Shown piece after piece: positions 16,861 to 26,405 of a stretch of 64,000 bases of DNA. Each line of letters begins with the position of its first letter. Within the stretch, counting starts at the first letter, position 1. The translations under genes were made by a program, and so were the position numbers. This stretch comes from Nodosilinea sp. WJT8-NPBG4 (GTDB lineage: Bacteria > Cyanobacteriota > Cyanobacteriia > Phormidesmidales > Phormidesmidaceae): positions 1 through 64,000 of the forward strand of contig JAHHHQ010000028.1 of assembly GCA_019359285.1 (NCBI GenBank). Reading direction: 5' to 3'. The notes under the pieces were generated by a model. That model saw only the letters and a program-made list of their open reading frames with translations, was not told the origin of the DNA and made no database searches.

Positions 16861-17245
16861 GGAGATGGAAATTCAATCTTCTTCGGACGTAGTTTTAGTT
16901 CGGCAAGCCGTGCGCCAGTTTGCCATTGAGCTGGGCTTTGGTTTAGTAGACCAAACCAAAATTGTCACCGCTGCCAGCGAGCTTGCCCGCAACACCCTGG
17001 ATTACGGAGGCGGGGGAACCGTCACGTTAGAAACGCTTCAGAACGGCGGGCGGCGGGGTCTCAGGCTCACCTTTGAAGACCAGGGGCCGGGCATTCCCGA
17101 TATTGAACTGGCGCTTAAGGATGGTTTCACCTCCGGTGGCGGCCTGGGGATGGGGTTGGGGGGTGCAAAACGGCTGGCCAACGAGTTTGAAATTGAGTCT
17201 GTGGTGGGAGAGGGAACGCGAATAATCATCGTACGCTGGAAGTAA
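16847..17245 (+). CDS. rsbT: RsbT-type serine/threonine protein kinase (GHKL ATPase)
   Basis: 132 residues, typical for RsbT. GHKL ATPase motifs: N-box SELARNTLDYGGGG, G1 box EDQGPGI, and G2 GGGLGMGLGGAKRLAN. In Bacillus, RsbT phosphorylates RsbR and RsbS, leaves the stressosome and activates a downstream output. Here no RsbU or SigB gene is nearby; two histidine kinases follow instead, so the output is probably two-component signalling. The ATG at 16847 lies inside the end of rsbS; an internal ATG at 16865 is an alternative. Confidence 0.92.
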   Translation: MQKIEEMEIQSSSDVVLVRQAVRQFAIELGFGLVDQTKIVTAASELARNTLDYGGGGTVTLETLQNGGRRGLRLTFEDQGPGIPDIELALKDGFTSGGGLGMGLGGAKRLANEFEIESVVGEGTRIIIVRWK

Positions 17246-17259
17246 TATGAGGGCATCAA

Positions 17260-18267
17260 TTGAATGAATCTATGGCGATCGCCGTCACCGAGCAGAGTCA
17301 AACGGGGGAGGCACGGCGAGCCTCTCTAGCGTTGGCCATGCGGCTTGGCTTTGAAGAAACCGAACGGGGCAAGGTGGGCCTTTTGGTAACCGAGGTGGCC
17401 AACAACCTCATTCGGCACGCCGGTCACGGAGTGGTTGTGCTGCGGGCGATCGCCCAAGACGACGTCATTGGTATCGAAGTTTTGGGGCTAGACCAAGGTT
17501 CTGGCATGGTGGATGTAGAGGAATGCCTGCAAGATGGCTTTTCTACCGCCGGAACATCAGGCAACGGGCTGGGCGCCATTCGCCGCCTCTCTGACTTCTT
17601 TGAAATTTACTCGCAGCCTAACAAGGGAACAGCGCTGCTTGCCCATATCTGGGCAAAATCTTCCCTTCATGCGTCACCCAAAATTATTGAAATTGGTGTA
17701 GTAGCGTTACCCAAGCTGGGCGAGGAGGTGTCAGGGGATGCCTGTGCCTGGGAAGGGGATGCTCACCGTCGCCTGTTTCTCGTGGTAGACGGGCTGGGGC
17801 ATGGTCCTGCGGCAGCCAGTGCGGCCTCAGCCGCTATTCGAGTGTTTCACGATCACCATCATCAGTCGCCCCAACGCATTGTCGAAGCGGCCCATGCGGC
17901 GTTACGCAGCACCCGAGGGGCAGCCCTGGCGATCGCCGAAATCAACTTTGAGCAGCAGACCGTTTGCTTTGCGGGCATTGGCAATATTGCGGCCAGCATT
18001 ACTTCTGCGACCGAACATCACAACTTGATGTCCTACAACGGCACCGTGGGCCATGAGGTTCGCAAGATTAAGGAGTTTACCTACCCCTGGTACCTCAACG
18101 GGCTGCTGACGATGCACTCCGACGGCATCAGTACCCAGTGGAATCTCGATCGCTACCCCGGCCTAAGTCAAAAGCATCCCAGCTTGATTGCTGGTGTGCT
18201 GCACCGTGATTTTCATCGTGAGCGCGATGATGTCACCATGTTGGCGGCGAAAGGAACCGGAGCATGA
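17260..18267 (+). CDS. RsbT/RsbW-like ATPase fused to RsbX-type PP2C phosphatase
   Basis: 335 residues. About 1-135 is a second GHKL ATPase domain (EVANNLIRHAGHG, LDQGSGM, GTSGNGLGAIRR). About 140-335 is a PPM/SpoIIE-type phosphatase with VSGDACAWEGD, VVDGLGHGPAA and the late metal-binding RERDDVTMLAAKG, resembling RsbX, which resets the stressosome by dephosphorylating RsbR and RsbS. Kinase-like and phosphatase domains in one chain would put opposing activities together. The first ATPase position is slightly degenerate, and the domain may be a binding module only. The start is TTG at 17260, preceded by gaggg at suitable spacing; an ATG at 17272 is possible. It overlaps the next gene by 4 bp. 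Confidence 0.88.
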   Translation: MNESMAIAVTEQSQTGEARRASLALAMRLGFEETERGKVGLLVTEVANNLIRHAGHGVVVLRAIAQDDVIGIEVLGLDQGSGMVDVEECLQDGFSTAGTSGNGLGAIRRLSDFFEIYSQPNKGTALLAHIWAKSSLHASPKIIEIGVVALPKLGEEVSGDACAWEGDAHRRLFLVVDGLGHGPAAASAASAAIRVFHDHHHQSPQRIVEAAHAALRSTRGAALAIAEINFEQQTVCFAGIGNIAASITSATEHHNLMSYNGTVGHEVRKIKEFTYPWYLNGLLTMHSDGISTQWNLDRYPGLSQKHPSLIAGVLHRDFHRERDDVTMLAAKGTGA

Positions 18268-20393
18268 CCACCCTCTTCACCCTGGAAATTCACTACGAAC
18301 AGGATGTAGTGCAGGCACGACAGCGCACCCGCGAGTTGGCAGAACAACTGGGGTTTGACGGGCAAGATCAGGCGCGGCTGGCAACGGCTGTCTCAGAAAT
18401 TGCCCGCAATGCGTTTCAGTACGCCCAGGGTGGAACGGTGCAGTTTGGCTTAGAGAAAAGCCCGCAGACCTTTCTGATTCAGGTGCAAGATCAGGGCGGG
18501 GGCATTCCGCATCTGGGCGATGTTTTAGCGGGACGCTATCCGTCTTCTACCGGCATGGGGCTAGGCATCGTGGGCACGCGCCGGCTGATGGATATCTTTG
18601 AGATCGCATCGACCGAGCAGGGAACCACCGTAAGCATCGGCAAAGCCCTACCCAGGCGATCGCCCGTCTTCACAGACGCCCAGTTGCAACAGATTCGAGA
18701 TACCGTCGCGGGGCGATCGCCCCAAAACCCCTACGACGAAATCCAGCGGCAAAACCAGGAACTGCTGCGGGCCATGGCCGAACTCCGCAAGCGAGAGGAA
18801 GAGCTCACCCACCTAAACCGCGAGCTAGAAGACACCAATCGCGGCGTAATTGCCCTCTACGCCGAACTAGACGAGAAAGCCAGCTCCCTGCAACAGGCCA
18901 ATGAGCTAAAAACTCGCTTTCTTTCTAACATGAGCCACGAGTTTCGCACGCCGCTCAACTCGATTTTGTCCCTATCTCGCATGCTGCTGTCTCGGCTAGA
19001 TGGGGATCTATCCTCGGAGCAAGAAAAGCAGCTGACGTTCATTCAAAAGGCGGCCGATGGGTTGTCAGAGCTAGTGAACGATTTACTGGACTTAGCCAAG
19101 GTGGAAGCGGGCAAAACCGAGGTGAATCCCAGTTCCTTTGAAGTGAGTGACCTGTTTGCCACCCTGCGGGGCATGCTGCGTCCGCTGCTGGTGCAGGGTT
19201 CCTCGGTGTCGCTCGTGTTTGAAGAACCCGACGGCCTGCCCTCGCTCTATAGCGATGAGGGAAAAATCGCTCAAATCCTCAGAAACTTTATTTCGAACGC
19301 GCTCAAATTTACGGAGCAGGGAGAGGTGCGAGTCACCGCCGAGCAAGTCGGTCAGATGATTCAGCTCTCGGTGTCTGATACCGGCATTGGTCTTGCACCC
19401 GACGACCAGGAGCGCGTCTTTGAGGATTTTGTGCAGATTGAGTCTGACCTGCAAAAGCAGGTGAAAGGGACGGGGCTAGGCTTGCCGATATCGGCCAAGC
19501 TAGCAGAGCTAATGGGGGGCAGCGTTTCCGTTCAAAGTGAACTGGGTCAAGGGTCTACCTTTTCAGTCAGCATTCCGATCGCCTACCCCGAAGTGACAGA
19601 GCTGCCAGACTCACTGCAACCGATCACCTCCCTCAACCCCGCCTGCCTGCCCATTCTGGCGATCGAAGATCACATTGAAACACTCTTTATCTACGAGAAA
19701 CACCTGCAAGCGTCTCGGTATCAGCCGATCGCCACCCGCACCCTGGCTCAGGCCAGACAGGCCTTAGAGCAGCTTCAGCCAGCGGCGATCGTGCTAGACA
19801 TCCTGCTAGAAGGGCAAAACGGCTGGACATTCCTGCGCGAGCTGAAAAGCGATGAAGCAACCCGCAATATTCCCGTGTTGGTGATTACGGTCGTGGATAA
19901 CGAGAAACAGGCCGTTGCCCTAGGAGCCGATGGATTCCTGATTAAGCCTGTAGACCAATTGTCCTTGCTCACCAAGCTCAATACGCTAGTGGGCCAGGGC
20001 CAAGCTCAGAAACTCTTACTTATTGATGATGACCCAGCCTACCGGTATGTGATTAAACAGTTGTTGACCAATATTCCGCTACAGCTTTTAGAAGCGGCAA
20101 GTGGACGGGAAGGGCTGGCCGTGGCCGAGAGTGAACAACCCACAGCAATTCTGCTTGACTTGGAAATGCCAGAGCTGAGCGGGTTTGAAGCGCTTGAGCA
20201 GCTGCGGCACAACCCCGCTACCCAGTCCATCCCTGTTATCATCCACTCATCGACCCAGTTAGATTTAGAAACCCGGAGCCGTTTAGCTCAACAAGGTGTC
20301 GCTATCCTTTCGAAGGAGAAAACATCTCAAGCAGAAGCCGCCTCTCACCTTCGAGAAGCACTCGCTAAAGCCGGACTCGTTTTAGATGCTTGA
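18264..20393 (+). CDS. Hybrid histidine kinase with N-terminal RsbT-like ATPase and two receiver domains
   Basis: 709 residues. About 1-135 is an RsbT/RsbW-like GHKL ATPase (SEIARNAFQYAQGG, DQGGGI, GMGLGIVGTRRLMD), followed by a coiled-coil linker (about 155-215). HisKA has MSHEFRTPLNSILSLSRM. The catalytic domain has NFISNALKFT, DTGIGL and KGTGLGLPISAK. The first receiver has AIVLDILLEGQNGW and LIKPVD; the second has IDDDPA and ILLDLEMPELSG. There are no membrane segments, so it is cytoplasmic. Fusion of the RsbT-type domain to the kinase suggests that stressosome state is passed directly into a phosphorelay. The start ATGA overlaps the preceding gene. Confidence 0.92.
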   Translation: MTTLFTLEIHYEQDVVQARQRTRELAEQLGFDGQDQARLATAVSEIARNAFQYAQGGTVQFGLEKSPQTFLIQVQDQGGGIPHLGDVLAGRYPSSTGMGLGIVGTRRLMDIFEIASTEQGTTVSIGKALPRRSPVFTDAQLQQIRDTVAGRSPQNPYDEIQRQNQELLRAMAELRKREEELTHLNRELEDTNRGVIALYAELDEKASSLQQANELKTRFLSNMSHEFRTPLNSILSLSRMLLSRLDGDLSSEQEKQLTFIQKAADGLSELVNDLLDLAKVEAGKTEVNPSSFEVSDLFATLRGMLRPLLVQGSSVSLVFEEPDGLPSLYSDEGKIAQILRNFISNALKFTEQGEVRVTAEQVGQMIQLSVSDTGIGLAPDDQERVFEDFVQIESDLQKQVKGTGLGLPISAKLAELMGGSVSVQSELGQGSTFSVSIPIAYPEVTELPDSLQPITSLNPACLPILAIEDHIETLFIYEKHLQASRYQPIATRTLAQARQALEQLQPAAIVLDILLEGQNGWTFLRELKSDEATRNIPVLVITVVDNEKQAVALGADGFLIKPVDQLSLLTKLNTLVGQGQAQKLLLIDDDPAYRYVIKQLLTNIPLQLLEAASGREGLAVAESEQPTAILLDLEMPELSGFEALEQLRHNPATQSIPVIIHSSTQLDLETRSRLAQQGVAILSKEKTSQAEAASHLREALAKAGLVLDA

Positions 20394-20402
20394 GGATGTG
20401 TA

Positions 20403-22415
20403 ATGTTTGAGCCCCGCGAAACCATCCTGCATATTGACGACAACGAAGCCAATCGTTACATCGTGAGGCGGATTTTGCAGAATGCAGGGTTTGCCGTCGT
20501 CGAGGCGGCCACGGGACTTGAAGGGTTAGAAGCGCTCGCTCTACATCAACCGGTGCTGGTCATCTTAGACGTAAGATTGCCGGATCTAAACGGCTTTGAA
20601 GTCTGTCGGCAGATCAAATCCGACCCGCAGACGCGCTTCGTGCCGGTACTGCATCTCTCCGCCAGCTTTGTTAAAAGTCAAGATAAGGCAGAAGGGTTAG
20701 ACAGCGGTGCTGACGGTTACCTGGCCCAGCCGGTCGAACCGATTGAACTCCTGGCGACGGTGCGATCGCTCCTCCGAGTTCGACAGGCAGAGGAGCTAGC
20801 GCTGATTTCAGCGCGGGAGTGGCAAACCACCTTTGATGCCATTAACGATAGTGTCTGCCTGCTCGATCAGCAGGGTAAAATTTTGCGCTGTAATCAGGCA
20901 ATAATGCGGCTTTTTGGTAAGCCTGCTGAAGAGATTTTAGGGCACGTCCACTATGAGTTAATGAATGGCATTTTGGGGGTGGGAGACGGCACCTGCTTTT
21001 ACAGTGCTAAAGAAACGCACCAGCGTCAAATGTTAGAACTGCAAAGTCAAGGACGCTGGTTTGCTAAAACAATGGACCCGGTTCTAAATGAGTTTGGCAC
21101 CTTCACCGGGGCCGTTCTAACTCTGGCAGATATTACAAACCGCAAGTCGATTGAGGATGAACGCAAGCAGGCAGAAATTATTCTGAAAGAGCGCAATCTA
21201 CGCCTAGATGCACTCTATGAAACAACTCGTGAGCAAGCAGATCAACTGCGGCAGGCCAATCGTATCAAAGACGAATTTTTAGCCGTGCTATCTCACGAGC
21301 TCAGGTCGCCCTTGAACCCCATTCTCGGCTGGGCAAGAATACTGCAAACGAAACAACAAGACGCCGCAAAAACGCAGTATGCGCTGGAAACAATTGAGCG
21401 AAACGCTCGATTACAAGCGCAACTAATCGAAGACTTGCTCGATGTTTCTCGCATCCTTCAGGGCAAGGTGAGTTTAAACACAATTCCGGTTAGTCTACCC
21501 TTCACGATTAAATCTGCGCTTGAGACTGTGCAGCTCGCGGCTGAAGCGAAATCCATTCAAATTGAGACTATCTTTGAACCCGAGGTTGGGCAAGTTCTAG
21601 GAGATTCTGGTCGCCTACAGCAGGTGATTTGGAATCTAATCTCCAACGCCGTTAAATTCACTCCCCAGGGTGGCAGCGTGCAGGTGCGGCTAGAGCAAAT
21701 TGAGGAAGTTGAAGAATACGCATTCCCACATCGCTCTGTTAGCCACGCTCAAATTACGGTCAGTGACACCGGCAAAGGCATCACCGCTAGCTTTTTGCCC
21801 TATGTCTTTGACTATTTCCGGCAGGCCGACAGCACAACGACTCGAAATTTTGGGGGGCTAGGGTTAGGGTTGGCGATCGTCAGCCACCTGGTTGAACTGC
21901 ATGGCGGCACCGTTCAGGCTGCGAGTTTAGGAGAAGGGCAAGGCTCAACCTTTATTGTGAGGCTTCCCGTTATTGATGCTTCAAAATCGCATTCAGATCA
22001 TCCCTCGGCTCACAATCATTCAGAGCTACATTTCAATGGATTGCGAGTGCTGTTTGCTGATGATGAAAGAGATTCACGAGAGCTAGTTGCTTTTTTGTTA
22101 GAGCAGCAGGGTGCAAAGGTTACTCAGGTAGAGTCGGCCCATGAAGCTTTAAATCAGTTGCAGCAATCAGAGTTTGATTTGCTCATTAGCGATATCGGCA
22201 TGCCCGATATGGACGGCTACGGATTGATTCGCCACATTAGGGAGCAATCGCCCGACCAGGGCAAAGACATTTTGGCGATTGCCATTACTGCCTATGCCGG
22301 AGAAAGTAATCAGCAGAAAGTGTTAGCAGCCGGATTTCAGCAACACATTACCAAACCGATTGAGCCAGAAACACTGTTAAAAACAATTTGGACGCTGGTG
22401 CAAAAAGAGAGTTGA
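20403..22415 (+). CDS. Hybrid histidine kinase: REC-PAS-HisKA-HATPase-REC
   Basis: 670 residues. The N-terminal receiver has HIDDNEANRYIVRR and VILDVRLPDLNG, but the usual switch Lys is Gln (LAQPVEP). A PAS domain (about 135-255; TTFDAINDSVCLLDQQGKIL) is followed by a short coiled coil, HisKA with LSHELRSPLNPILGWAR, and HATPase with NLISNAVKFT, DTGKGI and GLGLGLAIV. The C-terminal receiver has LFADDERDSREL, LLISDIGMPDMDG and HITKPIEP. It begins 9 bp after the preceding kinase and is probably the terminal gene of the stressosome operon. No DNA-binding output is encoded nearby, so the final target lies elsewhere. Confidence 0.93.
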   Translation: MFEPRETILHIDDNEANRYIVRRILQNAGFAVVEAATGLEGLEALALHQPVLVILDVRLPDLNGFEVCRQIKSDPQTRFVPVLHLSASFVKSQDKAEGLDSGADGYLAQPVEPIELLATVRSLLRVRQAEELALISAREWQTTFDAINDSVCLLDQQGKILRCNQAIMRLFGKPAEEILGHVHYELMNGILGVGDGTCFYSAKETHQRQMLELQSQGRWFAKTMDPVLNEFGTFTGAVLTLADITNRKSIEDERKQAEIILKERNLRLDALYETTREQADQLRQANRIKDEFLAVLSHELRSPLNPILGWARILQTKQQDAAKTQYALETIERNARLQAQLIEDLLDVSRILQGKVSLNTIPVSLPFTIKSALETVQLAAEAKSIQIETIFEPEVGQVLGDSGRLQQVIWNLISNAVKFTPQGGSVQVRLEQIEEVEEYAFPHRSVSHAQITVSDTGKGITASFLPYVFDYFRQADSTTTRNFGGLGLGLAIVSHLVELHGGTVQAASLGEGQGSTFIVRLPVIDASKSHSDHPSAHNHSELHFNGLRVLFADDERDSRELVAFLLEQQGAKVTQVESAHEALNQLQQSEFDLLISDIGMPDMDGYGLIRHIREQSPDQGKDILAIAITAYAGESNQQKVLAAGFQQHITKPIEPETLLKTIWTLVQKES

Positions 22416-22559
22416 TGTTGCAGAACTGGTGGTTGTGTCGCAAGAATAGGTGAAGGATAGAGTGGCTTCAGACCTCAACCTATGTATACCGACTGTTGGA
22501 GGGGTGATAGGTGCGATCGCTCGGCATCAGCTGTATAAAAGGTGTTGTTGAGGGCCGAT

Positions 22560-23099
22560 GTGTTAACAACTTCTGAAAGATTCACAACGGAAAGGCTTGT
22601 TTTACGCCGCCCTCATCTCTCAGATGCAGAGGCAATCTTTGAGTACGCCAGCAATCCTAAAGTCATTCATTACATGGATTACTGCCCACGCACTGATGTC
22701 AGTGAGGTTATAAAATCTCTTCAGGATAAGTTTAAACAATGGGAATCAGGCAATTTCTCTTGGGTTCTTACAATCAAACCTGACGACCGACCCATCGGTA
22801 CAATCGCTTGTTGCGTAGAAGGTCATGCGGCTGATTTTGGTTATTTGCTAAATCAAAAATATTGGGGACAAGGATATGCAACAGAAGCGGCTATTGTTGT
22901 AGTGCAATGGGCTATCAGCCAGCCAGGAATTTATCGGGTTTGGGCAACTTGTGATACAGAAAACCTTGCGTCAGCACGAGTTTTAGAAAAGAGTGGTTTA
23001 GTGTGTGAAGGTAGGTTGCGCTGTTATCAGGTTCGCCCTAACATTTCAGCAATTCCTAGAGATGCGTTTATGTATGCTAAAGTGCGTGGCGCAGGCTAA
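22560..23099 (+). CDS. GNAT family N-acetyltransferase (RimJ/RimL-like)
   Basis: 179 residues from GTG at 22560, which has gaggg 6 nt upstream; the track uses an earlier GTG at 22542. Seen: FTTERLVLRRPHLSDAEAIF at the N-terminus, PIGTIACCVEGHAADFGYLL, the acetyl-CoA loop WGQGYATEA, and SARVLEKSGLVCEGRLR, all typical of the RimJ/RimL group that acetylates protein N-termini or small amines. The substrate cannot be told from sequence. It is less GC-rich than neighbouring genes and is separated from the kinase operon by about 145 bp, so it may be independently transcribed. Confidence 0.88.
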   Translation: MLTTSERFTTERLVLRRPHLSDAEAIFEYASNPKVIHYMDYCPRTDVSEVIKSLQDKFKQWESGNFSWVLTIKPDDRPIGTIACCVEGHAADFGYLLNQKYWGQGYATEAAIVVVQWAISQPGIYRVWATCDTENLASARVLEKSGLVCEGRLRCYQVRPNISAIPRDAFMYAKVRGAG

Positions 23100-23153
23100 C
23101 ACATCACGACAGCGGACGGACAAAATCCCCTTGTAGGCTGCACTATAGCGCCA

Positions 23154-23603
23154 TCATGAGGATGCAGGTGGCGCTGCCTGAGGTTGGTCACAGACAAAGC
23201 GCAAGACGGCTGCTGCGCTACTGCCTGCCTGAGGTTGTGTCAACTGACCAGCGTCCCCATAGTTAATGCGCTGAATCTCCTGCCCATCCTGGTTGCGAGC
23301 AATGATTTGCCTGAGCCGAGAAACACCGCCTGCACAATCGACAGAGCGATACAGCATGGCACCATGAACTGGTTGCTCCAGCTCAACCCCGACAAAGGCG
23401 TTGTTCGGTTCAGGGAAGCTGCGATGTTCCCAGTACCAAACAGCTCCATCCCTAAATTGAATCGAGTTACGCTCTACCAGGAAGCGATCGCCCACAGCAT
23501 TGCGCGTTACCTCAACCCAGTCTACTGGAGTAGACTGAGCTAGCGCACCAGAAGCACCGATAGCAGAAGTAATCACGGCCAAACCAACAAGCAAAGTTTT
23601 CAT
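23154..23603 (-). CDS. Secreted protein resembling the surface-adhesin E domain family
   Basis: 149 residues with a signal peptide (MKTLLVGLAVITSAIGASGALAQ). The mature part has W-V-V-T, then a pattern of YV/D...SI...G..WYWE and MLYRSVDCAGG, ending FVCDQPQ. This resembles the surface-adhesin E-like domain common in small periplasmic proteins. Two Cys residues may form a disulfide. It starts 6 bp after the stop of the upstream gene, so the two are probably co-transcribed. Function unknown. Confidence 0.75.
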   Translation of the reverse strand: MKTLLVGLAVITSAIGASGALAQSTPVDWVEVTRNAVGDRFLVERNSIQFRDGAVWYWEHRSFPEPNNAFVGVELEQPVHGAMLYRSVDCAGGVSRLRQIIARNQDGQEIQRINYGDAGQLTQPQAGSSAAAVLRFVCDQPQAAPPASS

Positions 23604-23609
23604 AGGCTA

Positions 23610-24341
23610 CTAAGGATTAGGCTCAGGTTGAGTATCAGGCGCATCTTCAGAAGTGCGCGTGCGATACTGCTCAACATTTTGGATGGCTTGCTGAGCAAAG
23701 GAATTATCAGGGCGTTCGTCTAATGCTCGTTGAAAATAGAGCAGCGCGGTTTCATAATCGCGTTGCTCTGTGGCCGCATACCCTGCCGCCATATAGCGAT
23801 CAAACTCGGATGACTGGGGCGGCCGTTGTGTCGAAGACGGGGAGGATTGAGGCGCAGGCGTAGCCGCTGCTGCCGCCGTCCCTTGCTGCCCCTCATAGGC
23901 AGTCACAACCTTCTGCACATACTCTGCGATTTCAGAACTGTTGTACTGAGACGGGTCACCCCGCATCCACCAGGCAGCGGATCGCCGCACCGCCAGCATT
24001 TCATTGTTACCGCTAGCGCCATACTCCTCTTTCATTACATCCCGCATCACACAGGTCACAACCGAACGGGCAACGTCTGGGCTAGCCTCAAACTCAGTCG
24101 GTGAAAGCTCTCGACCAATGCACGATCTTGACCACCGAGGGATGTTTCCTGGCATAATCTGCCAGTCACTATAGAGCCCGTCATCGGCACGTCCCGTTTG
24201 AGGGGCTGCTTGACGAAGCGCCTCGACCAATGCTGCAACTTGGCGTTCTGAAACTTGTGCCTGGGCTGGTAGCGTTCCGACCGCTAGGATAACGCCAAGG
24301 CTGACGATTAGTTTGCCAATGGGTAGTCGCATAACTATCAT
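23610..24341 (-). CDS. Secreted protein with C-terminal TPR-like repeat
   Basis: 243 residues. Signal peptide MRLPIGKLIVSLGVILAVG ... AQA, a middle domain with four Cys residues (SCIGRELSPTEFEASPD, VTCVMRD), a Ser/Pro-rich linker around 160-180, and a C-terminal tetratricopeptide-like unit (YETALLYFQRALDERPDNSF). The periplasm is the likely location. No named family is recognised for the middle domain. ATG codons at 24341 and 24332 are equally plausible starts. First gene of a two-gene operon with the surface-adhesin-like gene. Confidence 0.7.
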   Translation of the reverse strand: MIVMRLPIGKLIVSLGVILAVGTLPAQAQVSERQVAALVEALRQAAPQTGRADDGLYSDWQIMPGNIPRWSRSCIGRELSPTEFEASPDVARSVVTCVMRDVMKEEYGASGNNEMLAVRRSAAWWMRGDPSQYNSSEIAEYVQKVVTAYEGQQGTAAAAATPAPQSSPSSTQRPPQSSEFDRYMAAGYAATEQRDYETALLYFQRALDERPDNSFAQQAIQNVEQYRTRTSEDAPDTQPEPNP

Positions 24342-24774
24342 CTATCCCAAACTACTTCCCAGTGGATCTTACATTTATTACTTGAGGCTTGTCATTTATC
24401 GTTTGTTAGTTGTTTTTTATACAAGAGTAGGCATACCCCCCTGGATTAGCTTAGATATGGGTTTTGAGAGGAAAACATCAGGATTTGGAAGAGTTTCGGT
24501 TAATGAGAGGCGAGCTTACAGCAATCTGACAACTTGGGTGCAGCAGATTGACCGAAACCACTTGGGTAAGATGCAAAGAATCTGGCCACCACTGACCCAA
24601 ACCGTTATCAAATCTAGATCACACTGCCCTAATTCTCACAAGGCATAACCTAGGGGCGTTTGAGCAGCCTAGCCATAGACTTTATAACCTTCGCCCAGCC
24701 CCTCAAGATTGGGTGCGGGAAGCTGAAACTCCATTAGAATTCTTTCCCTCCACAGCGAATCAGCCCTCCACTTG
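24342..24774. other. Intergenic region, nothing recognised
   Basis: About 430 bp between leuA and the secreted-protein operon. A plus-strand ORF of 111 residues here has a start overlapping the neighbouring gene and no family features. No RNA gene or clear terminator was seen. Confidence 0.4.
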
Positions 24775-24793
24775 CGCTGTAAGTGTTACAGCG
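24775..24793. terminator. Hairpin at the leuA stop codon
   Basis: cgctgtaa-gtg-ttacagcg is an 8-bp stem with a 3-nt loop that includes the leuA stop codon. It lacks a clear T-tract, so terminator function is uncertain. Confidence 0.3.
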
Positions 24794-26405
24794 AAGCTGT
24801 CACCGTTTCTCGCTGGGGGTGAATGGCTTGCCCGGTCTTCAGCGCCGTATGCAGCCGGTTGAGGGCGTGCAAATAGGCGTGGGCCGAAGCCACCACAATG
24901 TCGGTATTCGCCGCGTGACCCGAAAACACCCGGTCTTCGTAGCGAATACGAATAGTGACTTCGCCCAAGGCGTCAATGCCCTCGGTGACCGACTGCACCG
25001 AGAACTCGATCAGCTGGTTAGGAATATCCACCACTCGGTTAATGGCTTTGTAAACTGCATCCACCGGGCCTGTGCCGATCGCCGCATCCATCAGCTCTTG
25101 CCCATCAGGGGTGCGAATAGTGACGGTGGCGGTGGGCTTAGCGCTATCGCCACAGGAGACCTGCACCAGATCGAGGTGAAAGTGCTCCGGAGCCTGTTGG
25201 GTTTCGTCGTTGACGATCGACTCAATGTCCCAGTCGGTGATTTCTTTTTTCTTGTCGGCCAACTCTTTGAACCGCAAAAAGGCGCGGTTGAGGGCCTGGT
25301 CATCCAATTCGTAGCCTAGCTCTTGCAGGCGGGTGCGAAAGGCATTGCGGCCTGAGTGCTTGCCCAGTACGATCTGGTTGTTGGTCAGACCGATGGACTG
25401 GGCGTCCATAATTTCGTAGGTGAGCTTGTTTTTGAGCACGCCATCTTGGTGGATGCCGGATTCGTGGGCAAAGGCGTTGGCCCCCACGATCGCCTTGTTG
25501 GGCTGCACAAACATGCCGGTTAAATTCGACACCAGACGCGAAGTTTTGTAGATCTGGCGGGTGTCAATGTTAGTCAGCGGTTCCTCCGACTCGACGGCAC
25601 GACCCAGGAAAGGATTGTAGAAGGCGCGGCGCACGTGCATGGCCATCACCAGTTCTTCCAGAGCAGCGTTGCCCGCCCGCTCACCGATGCCGTTGATGGT
25701 GCATTCGAGTTGGCGCGCTCCAGCCTTCACCGCTTCGAGAAAGTTGGCCACCGCCAGGCCCAGGTCGTTGTGGCCATGGACAGAGATCACGGCCTGGTCG
25801 ATATTCGGCACATTGGCTTTGATGCCGCGAATTAGGTCGCCAAACTCAGTGGGAGTGAGGTAGCCGACGGTATCGGGGATATTGACGGTAGTGGCTCCGG
25901 CCGCGATCGCCGCCTCCAGCACCTGATACAAAAACTCGGGATCAGAGCGGCCCGCATCTTCGGGCGAAAACTCGATGTCGTCGGTAAAGGTCTTAGCGTA
26001 GGCCACCATCTCCGGAGCGATCGCCAGCACCTCTTCCCGGCTCTTGCGCAGCTTGTACTGCATGTGAATGTCGGAGGTGGCCAGAAACGTGTGGATGCGT
26101 CCCTTCACGGCGGGCTTAATCGCTTCCCCCGCTCGTTCAATATCGCCCTTGGTGGCGCGGGCCAGACCGCAGATGGTAGGGCCATTTTCGGTGCCGACTT
26201 CTCGGGCAATTTTCTGCACCGCCTCAAAGTCGCCAGGGCTGGCAAAGGGGAACCCCGCTTCGATGATGTCAACCCCCAGTCGGGCCAGCTGCTTCGCAAT
26301 CACTAGCTTCTCTTCGACATTGAGGGTGGCCCCAGGAGACTGCTCGCCGTCTCGCAGGGTGGTGTCGAAGATGAGAATGCGATCGGGGCTAGGCGGGTTG
26401 CTCAT
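24786..26405 (-). CDS. leuA: 2-isopropylmalate synthase
   Basis: 539 residues from the ATG at 26405, which has a gggag ribosome-binding site; the track start adds 35 unlikely residues. It condenses acetyl-CoA with 2-oxoisovalerate, the first committed step of leucine synthesis. Seen: [17 protein letters not shown] (catalytic metal and substrate loop), [31 protein letters not shown] (metal-binding His pair), and a C-terminal regulatory domain ([13 protein letters not shown]) where leucine normally binds. Length fits the cyanobacterial enzymes. It stands alone; an imperfectly defined promoter region and a large palindrome lie upstream. Confidence 0.97.
   Translation of the reverse strand: MSNPPSPDRILIFDTTLRDGEQSPGATLNVEEKLVIAKQLARLGVDIIEAGFPFASPGDFEAVQKIAREVGTENGPTICGLARATKGDIERAGEAIKPAVKGRIHTFLATSDIHMQYKLRKSREEVLAIAPEMVAYAKTFTDDIEFSPEDAGRSDPEFLYQVLEAAIAAGATTVNIPDTVGYLTPTEFGDLIRGIKANVPNIDQAVISVHGHNDLGLAVANFLEAVKAGARQLECTINGIGERAGNAALEELVMAMHVRRAFYNPFLGRAVESEEPLTNIDTRQIYKTSRLVSNLTGMFVQPNKAIVGANAFAHESGIHQDGVLKNKLTYEIMDAQSIGLTNNQIVLGKHSGRNAFRTRLQELGYELDDQALNRAFLRFKELADKKKEITDWDIESIVNDETQQAPEHFHLDLVQVSCGDSAKPTATVTIRTPDGQELMDAAIGTGPVDAVYKAINRVVDIPNQLIEFSVQSVTEGIDALGEVTIRIRYEDRVFSGHAANTDIVVASAHAYLHALNRLHTALKTGQAIHPQRETVTASL

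Noticed and set aside
24313-24648. 111-residue plus-strand ORF
   Set aside because: It starts within the opposite gene's 5' end and has no recognisable domain or ribosome-binding site.
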